Source: Bacteroidota bacterium (GTDB lineage: Bacteria > Bacteroidota > Bacteroidia > Chitinophagales > Chitinophagaceae). From it: DNA of 64,000 nt. Every line of letters begins with the position of its first letter. Positions within the stretch are counted from its first letter, which is position 1. Made by a program: the position numbers and the translations under genes. Below are positions 1 to 10,184 of the stretch, piece by piece. Below the pieces are notes generated by a model. The model saw only the letters and a program-made list of their open reading frames with translations. It did not search any database and was not told the origin of the DNA. The stretch is from assembly GCA_018267955.1 (NCBI GenBank), contig JAFDXL010000010.1, forward strand, positions 186,001 to 250,000, in the 5' to 3' direction.

Positions 1-2
1 CC

Positions 3-2000
3 TTGCTGGCAAATGGTATATTAAATACCAAACTGGTTGCCGAAAACCTGAATACCAACCCACAAGCTAAAGGTAGCCTGCAGATACAGGACCTCTCCGT
101 GAAAAACGACACAGTCGGCAACCTGGATGTTCAGTTAACAGATGCATCTGCCAATGAAGTGAATGCAAAAATAACCGTAACCGGACGCGGTAACGATATT
201 GCTGTGAATGGCAGCTATTATCCTAAACCTGTCAATAACAACAGCTTTGACCTGCGGGTACTGATCAACTCCCTGAACCTGCGCAGCATGGAGGGATTGA
301 CCGCGAACCAGATAAAGAATAGCAAAGGAAATATTAAAGGAGATCTTACCGTGAAAGGCACGGTGAGCGCACCTAATGTGAATGGATCTATACAAACGGA
401 TAACCTTACCACTACCGTGACCATGCTGGGTACCCCCTATAAGATGCCGCATGAAAAGATCGCTTTGTCATCAGAGGGAATAGAGTTTGACAACTTCAAT
501 ATTATAGACACGACAGGTAATAAGGCTACTATTGACGGTGGTATCCGCACCCGCGATTTTCGCAATATGGACCTGGATATGCATGTGCGTGCAAGGAAAT
601 GGCAGGCGTTGAATTCGACCGCAAAAGATAATAAACTGTTCTATGGAAGGCTAGTACTGAGTACAGATCTGAACCTGAAAGGCACACCGCAGGCACCTGT
701 TCTTGACGGAACACTAAAAATACACGACACTACGAAGCTGACCGTAGTAATACCACAAACCCAACCCGGCGTAGAAGAACGCAAGGGCATAGTGGAATTT
801 GTAGACATGCAGCACCCGGAAATGAATTCAATGCTATTGCCTAAAGACACCATGCCGAAACTGGCCATGCGTACGGGCGCTAAACTAGATGTAAATGTAG
901 GCATTGAAAAAAATGCAGAATTCAATGTAATCATAGACCAGGCCACGGGAGACTTCCTGCGTGTACGCGGCGAAGCTGCTTTAAATACTGCAGTTAACCC
1001 CGACGGCACTATTGGCCTTACCGGAACATACGAATTGAAAAGCGGATCCTACGAGCTGAATTATAATTTGATCAAACGTCGCTTTAATATTCAGAATGGA
1101 AGTACCATCACCTTTACCGGTGATCCTTTACGCGCGCAGGTAGATATTACAGCAGTATATACGGCTAACGTACCACCGTACGACCTTGTGGAAAAACAAG
1201 TATCTGATCCGGCACAACTTAATTATTATAAACAGAGATTGCCATTTGATGTACAGCTAAAACTGAATGGCCCGTTGATGAAACCTGCTATTGCTTTTGA
1301 TGTGGTATTACCTGAAGAAAAGAAATATCGTGTAAGCTCAGATGTGCTGACCCTGGTACAGGGCAAGCTGGCAGAGATGCGTAATAATCCATCTGAACTA
1401 AATAAGCAGGTTTTTGCACTATTGCTACTGAACAGGTTCGTATCCGACAATCCGTTTGAATCAGGAGCCGGCGGTACTAGTGCAGAATTCATAGCACGCC
1501 AGAGTGCCAGCCGTTTCCTGAGCGAGCAACTGAACCAATATGCCAGCCAGCTGATCAATGGCTTTGAACTGAATGTAGACCTGGAGAGCACAGAAGATTA
1601 CACCACTGGAGAAAAACGCAACCAGACCAACCTCAATGTATCTGCATCTAAAAGGTTACTTAATGATCGCCTGACAGTAACCGTAGGTAATGATTTTGGT
1701 ATTGAAGGGCAGAATCAGAATACCAACCAGAACTCTACACTGGTACCAGGCAACCTTGCAGCAGACTATCAACTGACACCCGACGGAAGATACATGGTAC
1801 GCATCTACCGCAGGGATGAGCTGCAGGATATTGTAGAAGGTTATGTGGTAGAAACAGGAGTTAGCTTTATTGTAACAGTAGAATACAACAAGTTCAAAAA
1901 TCTATTCATCAGCAAAAAGAAACGGAAGGAACAGAGAGAAAGAAGAAGAGAACAGGAAATGAATGATAACGATAATAAAACAAGAGGCGCGGGTAACTAG
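3..2000 (+). CDS. tamB: TamB family translocation/assembly protein, C-terminal part (5' end outside window)
   Basis: This is the C-terminal 665 residues of a TamB (DUF490) protein. The reading frame is open to the window edge, so the start lies upstream. TamB is a long periplasm-spanning beta-taco protein that works with a TamA/TamL barrel in outer-membrane assembly and lipid transport. The visible part has the repetitive short beta-strand pattern of the family and the conserved C-terminal TamB domain (about residues 230-620). It ends in a charged tail rich in K, R, E and N. The stop is 3 bp before the tamL start, so the two are co-transcribed. The family call is secure; the symbol rests on family and context. 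Confidence 0.9.
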   Translation: MLANGILNTKLVAENLNTNPQAKGSLQIQDLSVKNDTVGNLDVQLTDASANEVNAKITVTGRGNDIAVNGSYYPKPVNNNSFDLRVLINSLNLRSMEGLTANQIKNSKGNIKGDLTVKGTVSAPNVNGSIQTDNLTTTVTMLGTPYKMPHEKIALSSEGIEFDNFNIIDTTGNKATIDGGIRTRDFRNMDLDMHVRARKWQALNSTAKDNKLFYGRLVLSTDLNLKGTPQAPVLDGTLKIHDTTKLTVVIPQTQPGVEERKGIVEFVDMQHPEMNSMLLPKDTMPKLAMRTGAKLDVNVGIEKNAEFNVIIDQATGDFLRVRGEAALNTAVNPDGTIGLTGTYELKSGSYELNYNLIKRRFNIQNGSTITFTGDPLRAQVDITAVYTANVPPYDLVEKQVSDPAQLNYYKQRLPFDVQLKLNGPLMKPAIAFDVVLPEEKKYRVSSDVLTLVQGKLAEMRNNPSELNKQVFALLLLNRFVSDNPFESGAGGTSAEFIARQSASRFLSEQLNQYASQLINGFELNVDLESTEDYTTGEKRNQTNLNVSASKRLLNDRLTVTVGNDFGIEGQNQNTNQNSTLVPGNLAADYQLTPDGRYMVRIYRRDELQDIVEGYVVETGVSFIVTVEYNKFKNLFISKKKRKEQRERRREQEMNDNDNKTRGAGN

Positions 2001-2003
2001 TTT

Positions 2004-4337
2004 ATGATTGGCAAAGGAGTAAAAATAGCACTGTTCCTGTACTGCGCGCTTATAATGGCTTCGTGTAGCAATACCAAACATTTGCCGGCAGGCGATTCTC
2101 TTTTCCTTGGCGCCAAGGTAGACATCAAAGACAGGCAAACAAGTAAACGCGAACGGAAGACCATAGAAGGCGACCTGGAAAAATCTGTACGCCCGACACC
2201 CAACAAAACAATACTGGGCATGCGCTTAAAGCTTACTATATACAACCTGGCCGGGGAGCCCAAAAAGCCCAAAGGGTTAAGGCACTGGCTAAGGACAAAG
2301 GTAGGCGAACCTCCTGCACTTACCAGCCAGTTTTATATGGACAAGTCGACCCAACTGATGCAAAACATTTTGGAGAATCGAGGCTTCTTCTACCCTACCG
2401 TTACGGGTACCACTAAAACACGAAACCAAAAGACCAAGGCATATTTTGATGTAACCACGGGTTATCAATACAAAATGCGTAAAGTGGAATTCGTTACAGA
2501 TAGCAGCCAGGTATCAAAAGATGTGGCAGCCACTAAAGAGAAATCATTACTGCAACCGGAAGCACCTTATAACCTGGACCTGATAAAAGGTGAAAGGGAA
2601 CGCATTGATAAGCAACTAAAACAGAAAGGATACTTTTATTTTAAGAGTGATTACCTGCTGGCAAAGGTAGATAGCAGTATTGGTAACCACCAGGTAGATA
2701 TCTACATGACGGTGAAGCCAGAAATTTCGGAGGAGGCCACCATTCAATACACTATCAATAAAGTATTTATATTTCCCGACCTTAGAAGAAAATATAATAA
2801 ACAGAACAAAGCAAAAGGATTAGTATCTACAGACTCCTCTACCAAACAGTTGGATACCTTATTTTATGAGCGCTATTATATAGTAGGACATACAAAAAAA
2901 TATAAGCCCATCGTATTTACCCAGGCCATGCAATTTCAGCCGGGCGAATTATATAATCGCCGCGATCAGAACATATCGCTGAACAGGTTGGTAAATATGG
3001 GCACTTTCAAGTTTGTGAAAAATGAATTTGAGAAAGTAGATGCAGACAAGCTTAATGCCTACTATTACCTTACATCCTATCCCAAGAAATCGTTGCGTAC
3101 AGAACTTGGCGGGCTCACCAAAAATGATAGCCGTGTTGGCTCGCAGATCAGTATCAGCTGGCGAAACAGGAATACCTTCAGGGGAGCAGAGCTACTATCG
3201 ATCAAAGGAACAGCAGGCTTTGAAACACAGGTAGGCGGCAATATTACCAGGCCCGGCACCTACGAATTTGGATTTGAACCCAGCCTTACTTTTCCAAGAT
3301 TCATCGTTCCATTTTTTCACCCATCTTCATCAAGTGTATTTGTACCACATACCGTCATCAGGCTAAAATATGATGACCTGTTGCGAACCAAACTTTATGC
3401 AATACAATCATTCAGCGCAGGATATGGATTTGTATGGAAAGAAGATGTGCGCAAGCAACACCAGTTCTTCCCCATAAACATCACCTATGTAAAAACAGAT
3501 ACGCTGAATAAGGATACGGTATTGCAGATCAACTACAGCAACCTGGTATTTAATGGCCTTATCATTGGCCCTACTTACCAGTTTACTTATAATTCAAGAG
3601 GTAATGGGCCACCACATCATGACGATATTTATTTTGACGGACTGGCTGATCTTTCGGGTAATATCCTTGGATTAGCGCAAGGAGCTGATGTAAATAAAAA
3701 TCCATCTGACGTACCAAAGAAAATATTTGGGGCCGCCTATGCACAGTATGTAAAGCTGCAGGCCGATTTTAGATATTATATGAACTACAATAATAACCCT
3801 AACTCTATCTGGGCCAACCGCATATTGATAGGGTATGGTTTCCCTTATGGCAACTCTATGCAACTGCCAAACGTGAAGCAGTTCTTCAGTGGTGGTAACA
3901 GTAGCTTACGTGGTTTCCCATCGCGCTTGCTGGGACCGGGGCGGTTCTATTATAAGCAAGATGGCACGCAAACTTATATCGAAACGTCCGGGGATATTAA
4001 ACTTGAATTAAATACAGAACTGAGGGCACAACTTATCAACTTTGTACACGGGGCTATATTTATAGATGCCGGTAACGTGTGGACGTATAGGAAAAATCCA
4101 CTCTACCCGAATGGCGAATTCAGGAGTGATTTTTATAAAGATATAGCGGTAAGTGTAGGTGCCGGCCTGCGCTTTGACTTTAAGATATTAGTGTTGCGGT
4201 TAGATCTTGGCATCCCGATGCGTAAGCCATGGTTGCCGGATGGACAGCAATGGGTGTATAATGACCTTAAATTCGGCGATCCGTCCTGGAGAAAGGATAA
4301 CCTGATATTGAACCTGGGTATAGGCTACCCATTCTAA
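2004..4337 (+). CDS. tamL: TamL-like BamA/TamA family outer-membrane lipoprotein
   Basis: A 777-aa Omp85-family protein. The N-terminus is a signal peptide ending in a lipobox (I-M-A-S-C, Cys21), as in the lipidated TamA variant TamL of Bacteroidota. Residues of about 100-370 look like POTRA-type repeats. The last about 400 residues form the D15/bacterial surface antigen barrel, with a G-N-S-S-L-R-G-F loop motif like the conserved VRGF/Y motif, and the protein ends in an aromatic strand (GIGYPF). It follows tamB by 3 bp, which supports a TamB-TamL complex in envelope biogenesis. A plain BamA role is less likely because of the lipobox and the tamB neighbour. Confidence 0.9.
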   Translation: MIGKGVKIALFLYCALIMASCSNTKHLPAGDSLFLGAKVDIKDRQTSKRERKTIEGDLEKSVRPTPNKTILGMRLKLTIYNLAGEPKKPKGLRHWLRTKVGEPPALTSQFYMDKSTQLMQNILENRGFFYPTVTGTTKTRNQKTKAYFDVTTGYQYKMRKVEFVTDSSQVSKDVAATKEKSLLQPEAPYNLDLIKGERERIDKQLKQKGYFYFKSDYLLAKVDSSIGNHQVDIYMTVKPEISEEATIQYTINKVFIFPDLRRKYNKQNKAKGLVSTDSSTKQLDTLFYERYYIVGHTKKYKPIVFTQAMQFQPGELYNRRDQNISLNRLVNMGTFKFVKNEFEKVDADKLNAYYYLTSYPKKSLRTELGGLTKNDSRVGSQISISWRNRNTFRGAELLSIKGTAGFETQVGGNITRPGTYEFGFEPSLTFPRFIVPFFHPSSSSVFVPHTVIRLKYDDLLRTKLYAIQSFSAGYGFVWKEDVRKQHQFFPINITYVKTDTLNKDTVLQINYSNLVFNGLIIGPTYQFTYNSRGNGPPHHDDIYFDGLADLSGNILGLAQGADVNKNPSDVPKKIFGAAYAQYVKLQADFRYYMNYNNNPNSIWANRILIGYGFPYGNSMQLPNVKQFFSGGNSSLRGFPSRLLGPGRFYYKQDGTQTYIETSGDIKLELNTELRAQLINFVHGAIFIDAGNVWTYRKNPLYPNGEFRSDFYKDIAVSVGAGLRFDFKILVLRLDLGIPMRKPWLPDGQQWVYNDLKFGDPSWRKDNLILNLGIGYPF

Positions 4338-4373
4338 ACGGGAACAATTAGTTCACCATATTGTTATGATGCT

Positions 4374-5411
4374 ATGGTTAGTTTTGATGATAACGGTATT
4401 TATTGCGCACAGGCAGATGTGTACATCGACCCATGGAAACCTGTAGGCAAAGCCATCATTACACATGCCCATTCAGACCACGCACGCTGGGGTATGGGCT
4501 CTTACCTCGCGCATCATGACAGCATACCTGTTTTGCATTACCGCCTGGGGCAAGACATCAAGGCACAAGGATTGGCTTATGGTGAGTCTATAGATATAAA
4601 TGGTGTACGCATTAGCCTGCATCCTGCAGGGCATATATGGGGTTCTGCACAGGTACGACTGGAATATAAAGGCGAGATATGGGTCGTTAGCGGAGATTAT
4701 AAATTGCAACATGATGGTATATCGCAACCTTTTGAGCCCATCCAATGTCATAGCTTCATTACCGAAAGCACCTTCGGATTACCCATTTATAATTTCCCGG
4801 ATCCTTTAACTGTACACCAGGAAATCAACAACTGGTGGCGGCAAAACAAAGAAGAAGGAAAGAATACCATTATCATAGCTTATGCATTAGGCAAGGCGCA
4901 AAGAATTTTAAAGCACCTCGATACCTCAATCGGCAATGTTTTCACGCATGGCGCTGTAGATAACATTAACAAACTATTCGAGCAAACTATAGGAGCGCTG
5001 CCACCCGCCAGGCGCATAGATGCTACTATTGATAAAAAAGAGATAGAAGGCAGCCTTATCATTGCGCCACCATCAGCATTAAGCACCCCATGGCTGCGCA
5101 AACTGAATCCGTACAAACTGGGCATATGCAGCGGATGGATGCAGCTTCGTGGTGCGCGTAGGAGAAGAGGGGCGGACAGAGGCTTTGTACTATCAGATCA
5201 TTGCGACTGGGAACAACTTAATACCGCAATAAAAGAAACAGGTGCTTCCAATATCTATGTAACGCATGGCTACAAATCTATCTATGCAAAATGGGCACAA
5301 GACGAGTATGGCGTAAAAGCTACGGAAGTGGAAACACTGTATACCGGCGAGCAGGTAGATGATGCTACTGATAACCCTGAAAAAGGAGATGTGAGCAATG
5401 AAGGACTTTAG
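4374..5411 (+). CDS. Ligase-associated MBL-fold DNA exonuclease
   Basis: A 345-aa metallo-beta-lactamase/beta-CASP protein of the ligase-associated exonuclease family. The metal-binding signature HAHSDH is at residues 31-36, the Asp of SGDYK and the HPAGHIWGS segment follow, and a C-terminal HGYKS segment is present. Characterised members are DNA nucleases encoded with ATP-dependent ligase, Lhr-Core helicase and PdeM/MPE. It lies 36 bp after tamL, and its last 14 bp overlap the ligase start, so translation is probably coupled. The order Exo-ligase-helicase-phosphodiesterase points to DNA end processing and repair. Confidence 0.93.
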   Translation: MVSFDDNGIYCAQADVYIDPWKPVGKAIITHAHSDHARWGMGSYLAHHDSIPVLHYRLGQDIKAQGLAYGESIDINGVRISLHPAGHIWGSAQVRLEYKGEIWVVSGDYKLQHDGISQPFEPIQCHSFITESTFGLPIYNFPDPLTVHQEINNWWRQNKEEGKNTIIIAYALGKAQRILKHLDTSIGNVFTHGAVDNINKLFEQTIGALPPARRIDATIDKKEIEGSLIIAPPSALSTPWLRKLNPYKLGICSGWMQLRGARRRRGADRGFVLSDHCDWEQLNTAIKETGASNIYVTHGYKSIYAKWAQDEYGVKATEVETLYTGEQVDDATDNPEKGDVSNEGL

Positions 5412-6999
5412 CCGGCTGTTTACCGAAATAGACCAGACCACATCTACCAATGATAAGATAGATGCGCTCGCACGTTATTTTGCTGTCGCCGCACCCGAAG
5501 ACGCTACCTGGTGCGTGGCGTTGCTGACAGGCAAGCGGCCCAAACGCACGATAAGATCGGGGGAACTACGTGATTGGTGTTCACAACTGATAAAGATACC
5601 TGTATGGCTAATGGAAGAGTCGTACCACGTGGTAGGCGACCTTGCAGAAACAATCACTTTACTACTACCCGAGCCGGAGCAAACTAACGAGCAACACCTT
5701 AGCAATATCATCACCAACCTGATGGCCTTACAGGACAAAGCTGAAGATGTAAGGCGAGCTTTTATTGTAACCATGTGGCAGCAACTGGATAAGCAGGAAC
5801 TATTCATTTTCAATAAACTCATCACGGGAAATTTCCGCATGGGTGTATCGGATAAGATAGTGATGAAGGCGCTTGCCAAAGCATTTGAAATAGACGAGAA
5901 CATTGTAGCACACAGGTTATCAGGCAACTGGAATCCCCTCACAACAAAACTGGATCAGCTACTGGGTGCAACAGATGCTACTGACGATATTTCACGTCCC
6001 TACCCTTTTTACCTGGCCTATCCTTTGGAGACTGCGCCTGAAGAACTTGGTGCGATAGATGACTGGTTTATAGAAAGGAAATATGATGGCATACGCGGGC
6101 AGATCATTATACGCAACAGCCAACTTTTTGTCTGGAGCCGGGGCGAAGACCTGATGACAGAAAAGTTCCCCGAGTTTCATCAATTGATAAATATGCTGCC
6201 GAATGGCACTGTAATAGATGGCGAGATCATTCCCCTAAAAGATGAGCAGCTACTACCCTTTCACCTGATGCAAACGCGCATAGGAAGAAAGAACCTAACT
6301 AAAAAAGCACTGCAGGACGCGCCGCTGGTAATGATATGCTACGACCTTATAGAATACTACGGAGAGGATATCAGGGAAAAATCATTGACTGAACGGCGCC
6401 TGTTGTTGACCGAAATGCTTAGTCAATTGCAGGAAAAATTTCCGGCCGTCCCACTGCAGATATCTCCCCTGGTTATCTGCGAAAACTGGGAAGAAGTAGC
6501 CAGCGAACGCCTGAACGCAAGGGATCATGGCTGCGAAGGCCTGATGCTAAAAAGAAAGGACAGCGTTTATAAGACCGGCCGCAAAAGGGGTGATTGGTGG
6601 AAATGGAAAGTGGACCCGTTATCTATAGATGGTGTGTTAATATATGCCCAACGCGGACATGGCAGGCGCGCTAATTTATACACAGACTTTACCTTTGCCG
6701 TATGGAACGGAGATGAACTGGTACCTTTTGCCAAAGCATATTCCGGCCTCACAGATAAAGAACTGGTGGAAGTGGACAACTGGATCAAGAAAAACACACT
6801 CGATAAATTTGGCCCTGTGCGCAGTGTTACACCTGAGTTGGTGTTTGAGATAGGCTTTGAAGGCATTAACCCATCACCACGACACAAATCAGGAATTGCA
6901 TTGCGTTTTCCTCGTATCTTAAGGTGGCGAAAAGATAAAAGCGCAGATCAGGCCAACACCCGGCAAGACCTGCAGGACATGTTAAAAGCACAGCACTGA
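5398..6999 (+). CDS. ATP-dependent DNA ligase (Lhr-Core-associated type)
   Basis: A 533-aa ATP-dependent ligase. The N-terminal about 200 residues are the helical DNA-binding domain. The nucleotidyltransferase domain has motif I K-Y-D-G-I-R with the adenylated Lys at about residue 228. Other ligase motifs (DGE in VIDGEII, EGLMLKR, and WWKWK) follow, then an OB-fold. It seals nicks using ATP and works with the exonuclease, helicase and PdeM encoded around it. It overlaps the exonuclease by 14 bp, and its TGA stop overlaps the apparent CTG start of the helicase. It is distinct from the NAD-dependent LigA expected elsewhere in the genome. Confidence 0.93.
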   Translation: MKDFSRLFTEIDQTTSTNDKIDALARYFAVAAPEDATWCVALLTGKRPKRTIRSGELRDWCSQLIKIPVWLMEESYHVVGDLAETITLLLPEPEQTNEQHLSNIITNLMALQDKAEDVRRAFIVTMWQQLDKQELFIFNKLITGNFRMGVSDKIVMKALAKAFEIDENIVAHRLSGNWNPLTTKLDQLLGATDATDDISRPYPFYLAYPLETAPEELGAIDDWFIERKYDGIRGQIIIRNSQLFVWSRGEDLMTEKFPEFHQLINMLPNGTVIDGEIIPLKDEQLLPFHLMQTRIGRKNLTKKALQDAPLVMICYDLIEYYGEDIREKSLTERRLLLTEMLSQLQEKFPAVPLQISPLVICENWEEVASERLNARDHGCEGLMLKRKDSVYKTGRKRGDWWKWKVDPLSIDGVLIYAQRGHGRRANLYTDFTFAVWNGDELVPFAKAYSGLTDKELVEVDNWIKKNTLDKFGPVRSVTPELVFEIGFEGINPSPRHKSGIALRFPRILRWRKDKSADQANTRQDLQDMLKAQH

Positions 7000-9425
7000 G
7001 TAAAGAACACTACATAGCAAACGAATGGTTTTCCCGTAACGACTGGACACCCCATGATTTTCAGAAACAATGCTGGGATGCCATAACCAGCGGCAACTCG
7101 GGAATGCTGAATGCACCTACCGGTTTTGGGAAAACCTATGCACTATGGTTGGGCATACTGGAAAGCTATTTTGCAAAACCAAAACGCAAAAAAGGGTTAC
7201 ACTGCCTTTGGATCACGCCACTGCGCGCATTGTCAAAAGAAATACACTATGCCACCCAGCGCGTAAGTGATGAACTGGGTATAGATTATACCATAGGCCT
7301 GCGCACGGGAGACACCTCTGCCAAAGAGCGGGCGCAACAAAAGAAATCGAGCCCCGAAGCATTGATCACTACGCCGGAGAGTATACATATATTATTGGCA
7401 CAGAAGGGTTATGCGGATTTCTTTAAAACACTGGAATTTGTAGTAATAGATGAGTGGCATGAACTGCTGGGCAGTAAGCGACAGGTATTGGTAGAGCTGG
7501 CATTGGCACACCTGAAAGCATTGAATCCTAAACTTAAGGTTTGGGGTATATCCGCTACCATTGGCAACCTGGATGAAGCTAAGGAAATATTACTGGGTAC
7601 TAACCCGGGAAAGAATAAACTCATCAGGGCAAAGCTTGACAAAAAGATAGAAGTACATACCATATTGCCCGATGTGATAGAAGAATATCCATGGTCGGGG
7701 CACATGGGCATAAAACTGCTGGGTAAGGTATTGCCTATTATACACAACAGCCGGTCGTGCCTGATATTTACCAATACAAGATCTCAGTGCGAGATATGGT
7801 ATCAACGTTTGCTGGACCGTGACCCTGACCTTGCAGGCATCATAGCCTTACACCACGGATCGCTGGGAGAAGAAATACGGCTATGGGTGGAAGACGCCCT
7901 ACACGAAGGCATATTGAAAGTAGTAGTGTGTACCAGCAGCCTGGATCTTGGTGTAGACTTTCGCCCTGTAGATACCGTTATACAGATAGGATCGCCCAGA
8001 GGTGTAGCGCGTTTTATGCAACGCGCGGGTCGTAGCGGCCACCAACCCGGCGCAACCAGTACCATACACTTTTTGCCCACTCATTCACTCGAGATCATTG
8101 AAGGAAGCGCCTTGCGCCATGCTATTAAGCATCAGCATATAGAACAGCGCATACCTTATATCCGCTCGTTTGATGTATTGATTCAATTCTTGGTAACGCT
8201 TGCAGTTTCTGACGGCTTCACACCCGATGATATATATAATGAGATCATCACTACCTACTCTTTTGCTTCTGTAACGCGTGAGGAATTTGAATGGTGCCTT
8301 TCCTTTATAACTGTGGGCGGCACTACACTCGATAACTACGACGAGTTTCATAAGGTAGTCATCATTGACGGCGTATATAGAGTTACCAGCAAAAAAGTAG
8401 CCATGCGGCACAGGCTCAGCATCGGCGCTATTGTAAGCGACAGCATGATGAATATTAAATTCCTTGGGGGCGCAAGGCTCGGAACTGTGGAAGAAGGATT
8501 TATCTCCAGGCTGAACGTTGGTGATGTATTCTGGTTTGCTGGTCGCAACCTGGAGGTTGTACGCATCAGCGGTATGGATGTATTTGTAAAAAAGAGTAAT
8601 AGTAATAAAGCGCAGTTCCCATCGTGGCAGGGAGGGCGCATGTCTTTATCAAACGAGCTGACCACTACCATACGCCTGAAACTGGACGAGGCGTATAGGC
8701 CGGGCAAGAAGGATCCCGAACTGGAGAAAATGATGCCTTTGTTTGAAGAGCAGGAACGGCGCTCTCATATACCTCACCTGAGCGAATTACTCATAGAGAA
8801 GGCACAGACAAGGGAAGGGTATCATGTTTTCATGTATCCTTTTGAGGGCCGTAATGTACACGAAGGGCTCGGCGCCATACTGGCTTATCGCATTGCACAG
8901 ATAAAACCGCTTAGCTTTTCCATAGCAGTAAACGACTATGGGCTGGAACTGCTGAGCGACCAGGAAATACCCATAGAACAAGCATTGGAAAATAACCTTT
9001 TCTCTACCGAGAATCTATCTGATGACATCTTCCGCAGTGTGAATATCACCGAAATGGCCAAGCGCAAGTTCAGGGACATTGCCAGCATTGCAGGCCTTGT
9101 ATTTAATGGCTACCCCGGCAAACAATTGAAAACAAGGCATGTACAGGCATCGTCACAACTGTTCTTCTCTGTATTCTCCGATTTCGACCAGGATAATTTA
9201 TTGCTGCGAGAGGCATTTGATGAGGTAATGACCTTCCAGATGGAGCAGGTACGCATGCGCGAAGGGCTGGAACGCATGCAAAAATTAAAAATAGTGATCC
9301 GTGAACTGGAGAGGCTAAGTCCGTTTTCTTTCCCGATATTTGCAGAACACCTGCAACGAAACAAACTAAGCAACGAGCAGTTTGAAGATAAGGTGAATAA
9401 ATTGATAAGCAGGTTGAAGAAATAG
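6996..9425 (+). CDS. Ligase-associated DEXH-box helicase, Lhr-Core type (probable CTG start)
   Basis: A superfamily-2 helicase of about 809 aa if started at CTG 6996. It has Walker A A-P-T-G-F-G-K-T (Lys46), motif II D-E-W-H, SAT (motif III) and the motif VI region Q-R-A-G-R-S-G. The C-terminal part matches the Lhr-Core winged-helix and beta-barrel region. The first ATG (7104) is only four codons before Walker A and would delete the conserved N-terminal segment (WFSRNDWTPHDFQKQCW). The frame is open upstream to 6939 and holds no ATG. CTG 6996 overlaps the ligase TGA as CTGA, the position where ATGA would be expected. Product identity is firm; the start is inferred. Confidence 0.85.
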   Translation: MSKEHYIANEWFSRNDWTPHDFQKQCWDAITSGNSGMLNAPTGFGKTYALWLGILESYFAKPKRKKGLHCLWITPLRALSKEIHYATQRVSDELGIDYTIGLRTGDTSAKERAQQKKSSPEALITTPESIHILLAQKGYADFFKTLEFVVIDEWHELLGSKRQVLVELALAHLKALNPKLKVWGISATIGNLDEAKEILLGTNPGKNKLIRAKLDKKIEVHTILPDVIEEYPWSGHMGIKLLGKVLPIIHNSRSCLIFTNTRSQCEIWYQRLLDRDPDLAGIIALHHGSLGEEIRLWVEDALHEGILKVVVCTSSLDLGVDFRPVDTVIQIGSPRGVARFMQRAGRSGHQPGATSTIHFLPTHSLEIIEGSALRHAIKHQHIEQRIPYIRSFDVLIQFLVTLAVSDGFTPDDIYNEIITTYSFASVTREEFEWCLSFITVGGTTLDNYDEFHKVVIIDGVYRVTSKKVAMRHRLSIGAIVSDSMMNIKFLGGARLGTVEEGFISRLNVGDVFWFAGRNLEVVRISGMDVFVKKSNSNKAQFPSWQGGRMSLSNELTTTIRLKLDEAYRPGKKDPELEKMMPLFEEQERRSHIPHLSELLIEKAQTREGYHVFMYPFEGRNVHEGLGAILAYRIAQIKPLSFSIAVNDYGLELLSDQEIPIEQALENNLFSTENLSDDIFRSVNITEMAKRKFRDIASIAGLVFNGYPGKQLKTRHVQASSQLFFSVFSDFDQDNLLLREAFDEVMTFQMEQVRMREGLERMQKLKIVIRELERLSPFSFPIFAEHLQRNKLSNEQFEDKVNKLISRLKK

Positions 9426-10058
9426 ATGCAGATAAGGCTTCGCAATTCAGACTTTAAATTATTACCCGAAAAAGCGATCTATAAAGAAGATGAAGGATTG
9501 CTGATACTCGCTGATGTGCACCTTGGCAAAGGATCGCACTTCAGGAAAGCGGGGCTGCCCATACCTATCAATGCCCAAAAGAATGATTACGAAAACCTGC
9601 ACAAACTATTTACTAAAATAGCCCCGCGGAAGGTCTATTTCCTTGGCGACCTGTTTCACAGCTCTATTAACAACGACTGGGTATACTTTGCACGCCTTAT
9701 TAATGAATTCCCCGGTATTGCCTTCACACTCATAAAAGGCAACCACGATATTATTAATACAGAACTCTTCCGGGAGCTGGACATCCTGGTAGTGGATGAC
9801 TATATAGAAACCGAAGACTTTATCTACTCTCATGAACCATTGGAACCCGGCGAAAAGATCAATTTTGTGGGCCATATCCATCCCGGCATTTGCCTATCGG
9901 GACAAGGGCGGCAAAGCGTTACTATCCCCTGCTTTCACCTGGAACGTAATGTAATGGTGCTGCCGGCCTTTGGTGTATTAACCGGGCTCTACAGGATGCC
10001 CGTGAACAATAGTAACAGGGTGTTTGCTGTGCTACCCAGCAGTATCCGGGAACTTTAA
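9426..10058 (+). CDS. pdeM: Ligase-associated DNA damage response endonuclease PdeM
   Basis: A 210-aa calcineurin-like metallophosphoesterase. It shows the metal-ligand set D-V-H (LADVHLGKG), G-D-L-F-H, G-N-H-D, and the His residues in SHEP and GHIHPG. The segment H-L-G-K-G-S-H-F-R-K-A-G is typical of the ligase-associated PdeM/MPE family. Characterised members are manganese-dependent phosphodiesterases and endonucleases on DNA. The ATG follows the helicase TAG directly, which makes it the last gene of the repair module. Confidence 0.92.
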   Translation: MQIRLRNSDFKLLPEKAIYKEDEGLLILADVHLGKGSHFRKAGLPIPINAQKNDYENLHKLFTKIAPRKVYFLGDLFHSSINNDWVYFARLINEFPGIAFTLIKGNHDIINTELFRELDILVVDDYIETEDFIYSHEPLEPGEKINFVGHIHPGICLSGQGRQSVTIPCFHLERNVMVLPAFGVLTGLYRMPVNNSNRVFAVLPSSIREL

Positions 10059-10130
10059 GGTTTTCTCCACATACCCACATTGCCCAGCCGTATATAAAAT
10101 ATCCTGCTTTCTATATAAGTGGTATTTACC

Positions 10131-10138
10131 TATTTTTG
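10131..10138 (+). promoter_or_regulatory. Candidate -7 promoter element (TAnnTTTG) for NADP-IDH
   Basis: TATTTTTG matches the Bacteroidota sigma-ABfr -7 consensus TAnnTTTG and lies 46 bp before the IDH ATG. No good -33 TTG is seen at ideal spacing. This is a sequence match only. Confidence 0.4.
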
Positions 10139-10184
10139 CCCACCTGCTGTTACATTTATAACAATAAACACGCATATAAATAAC

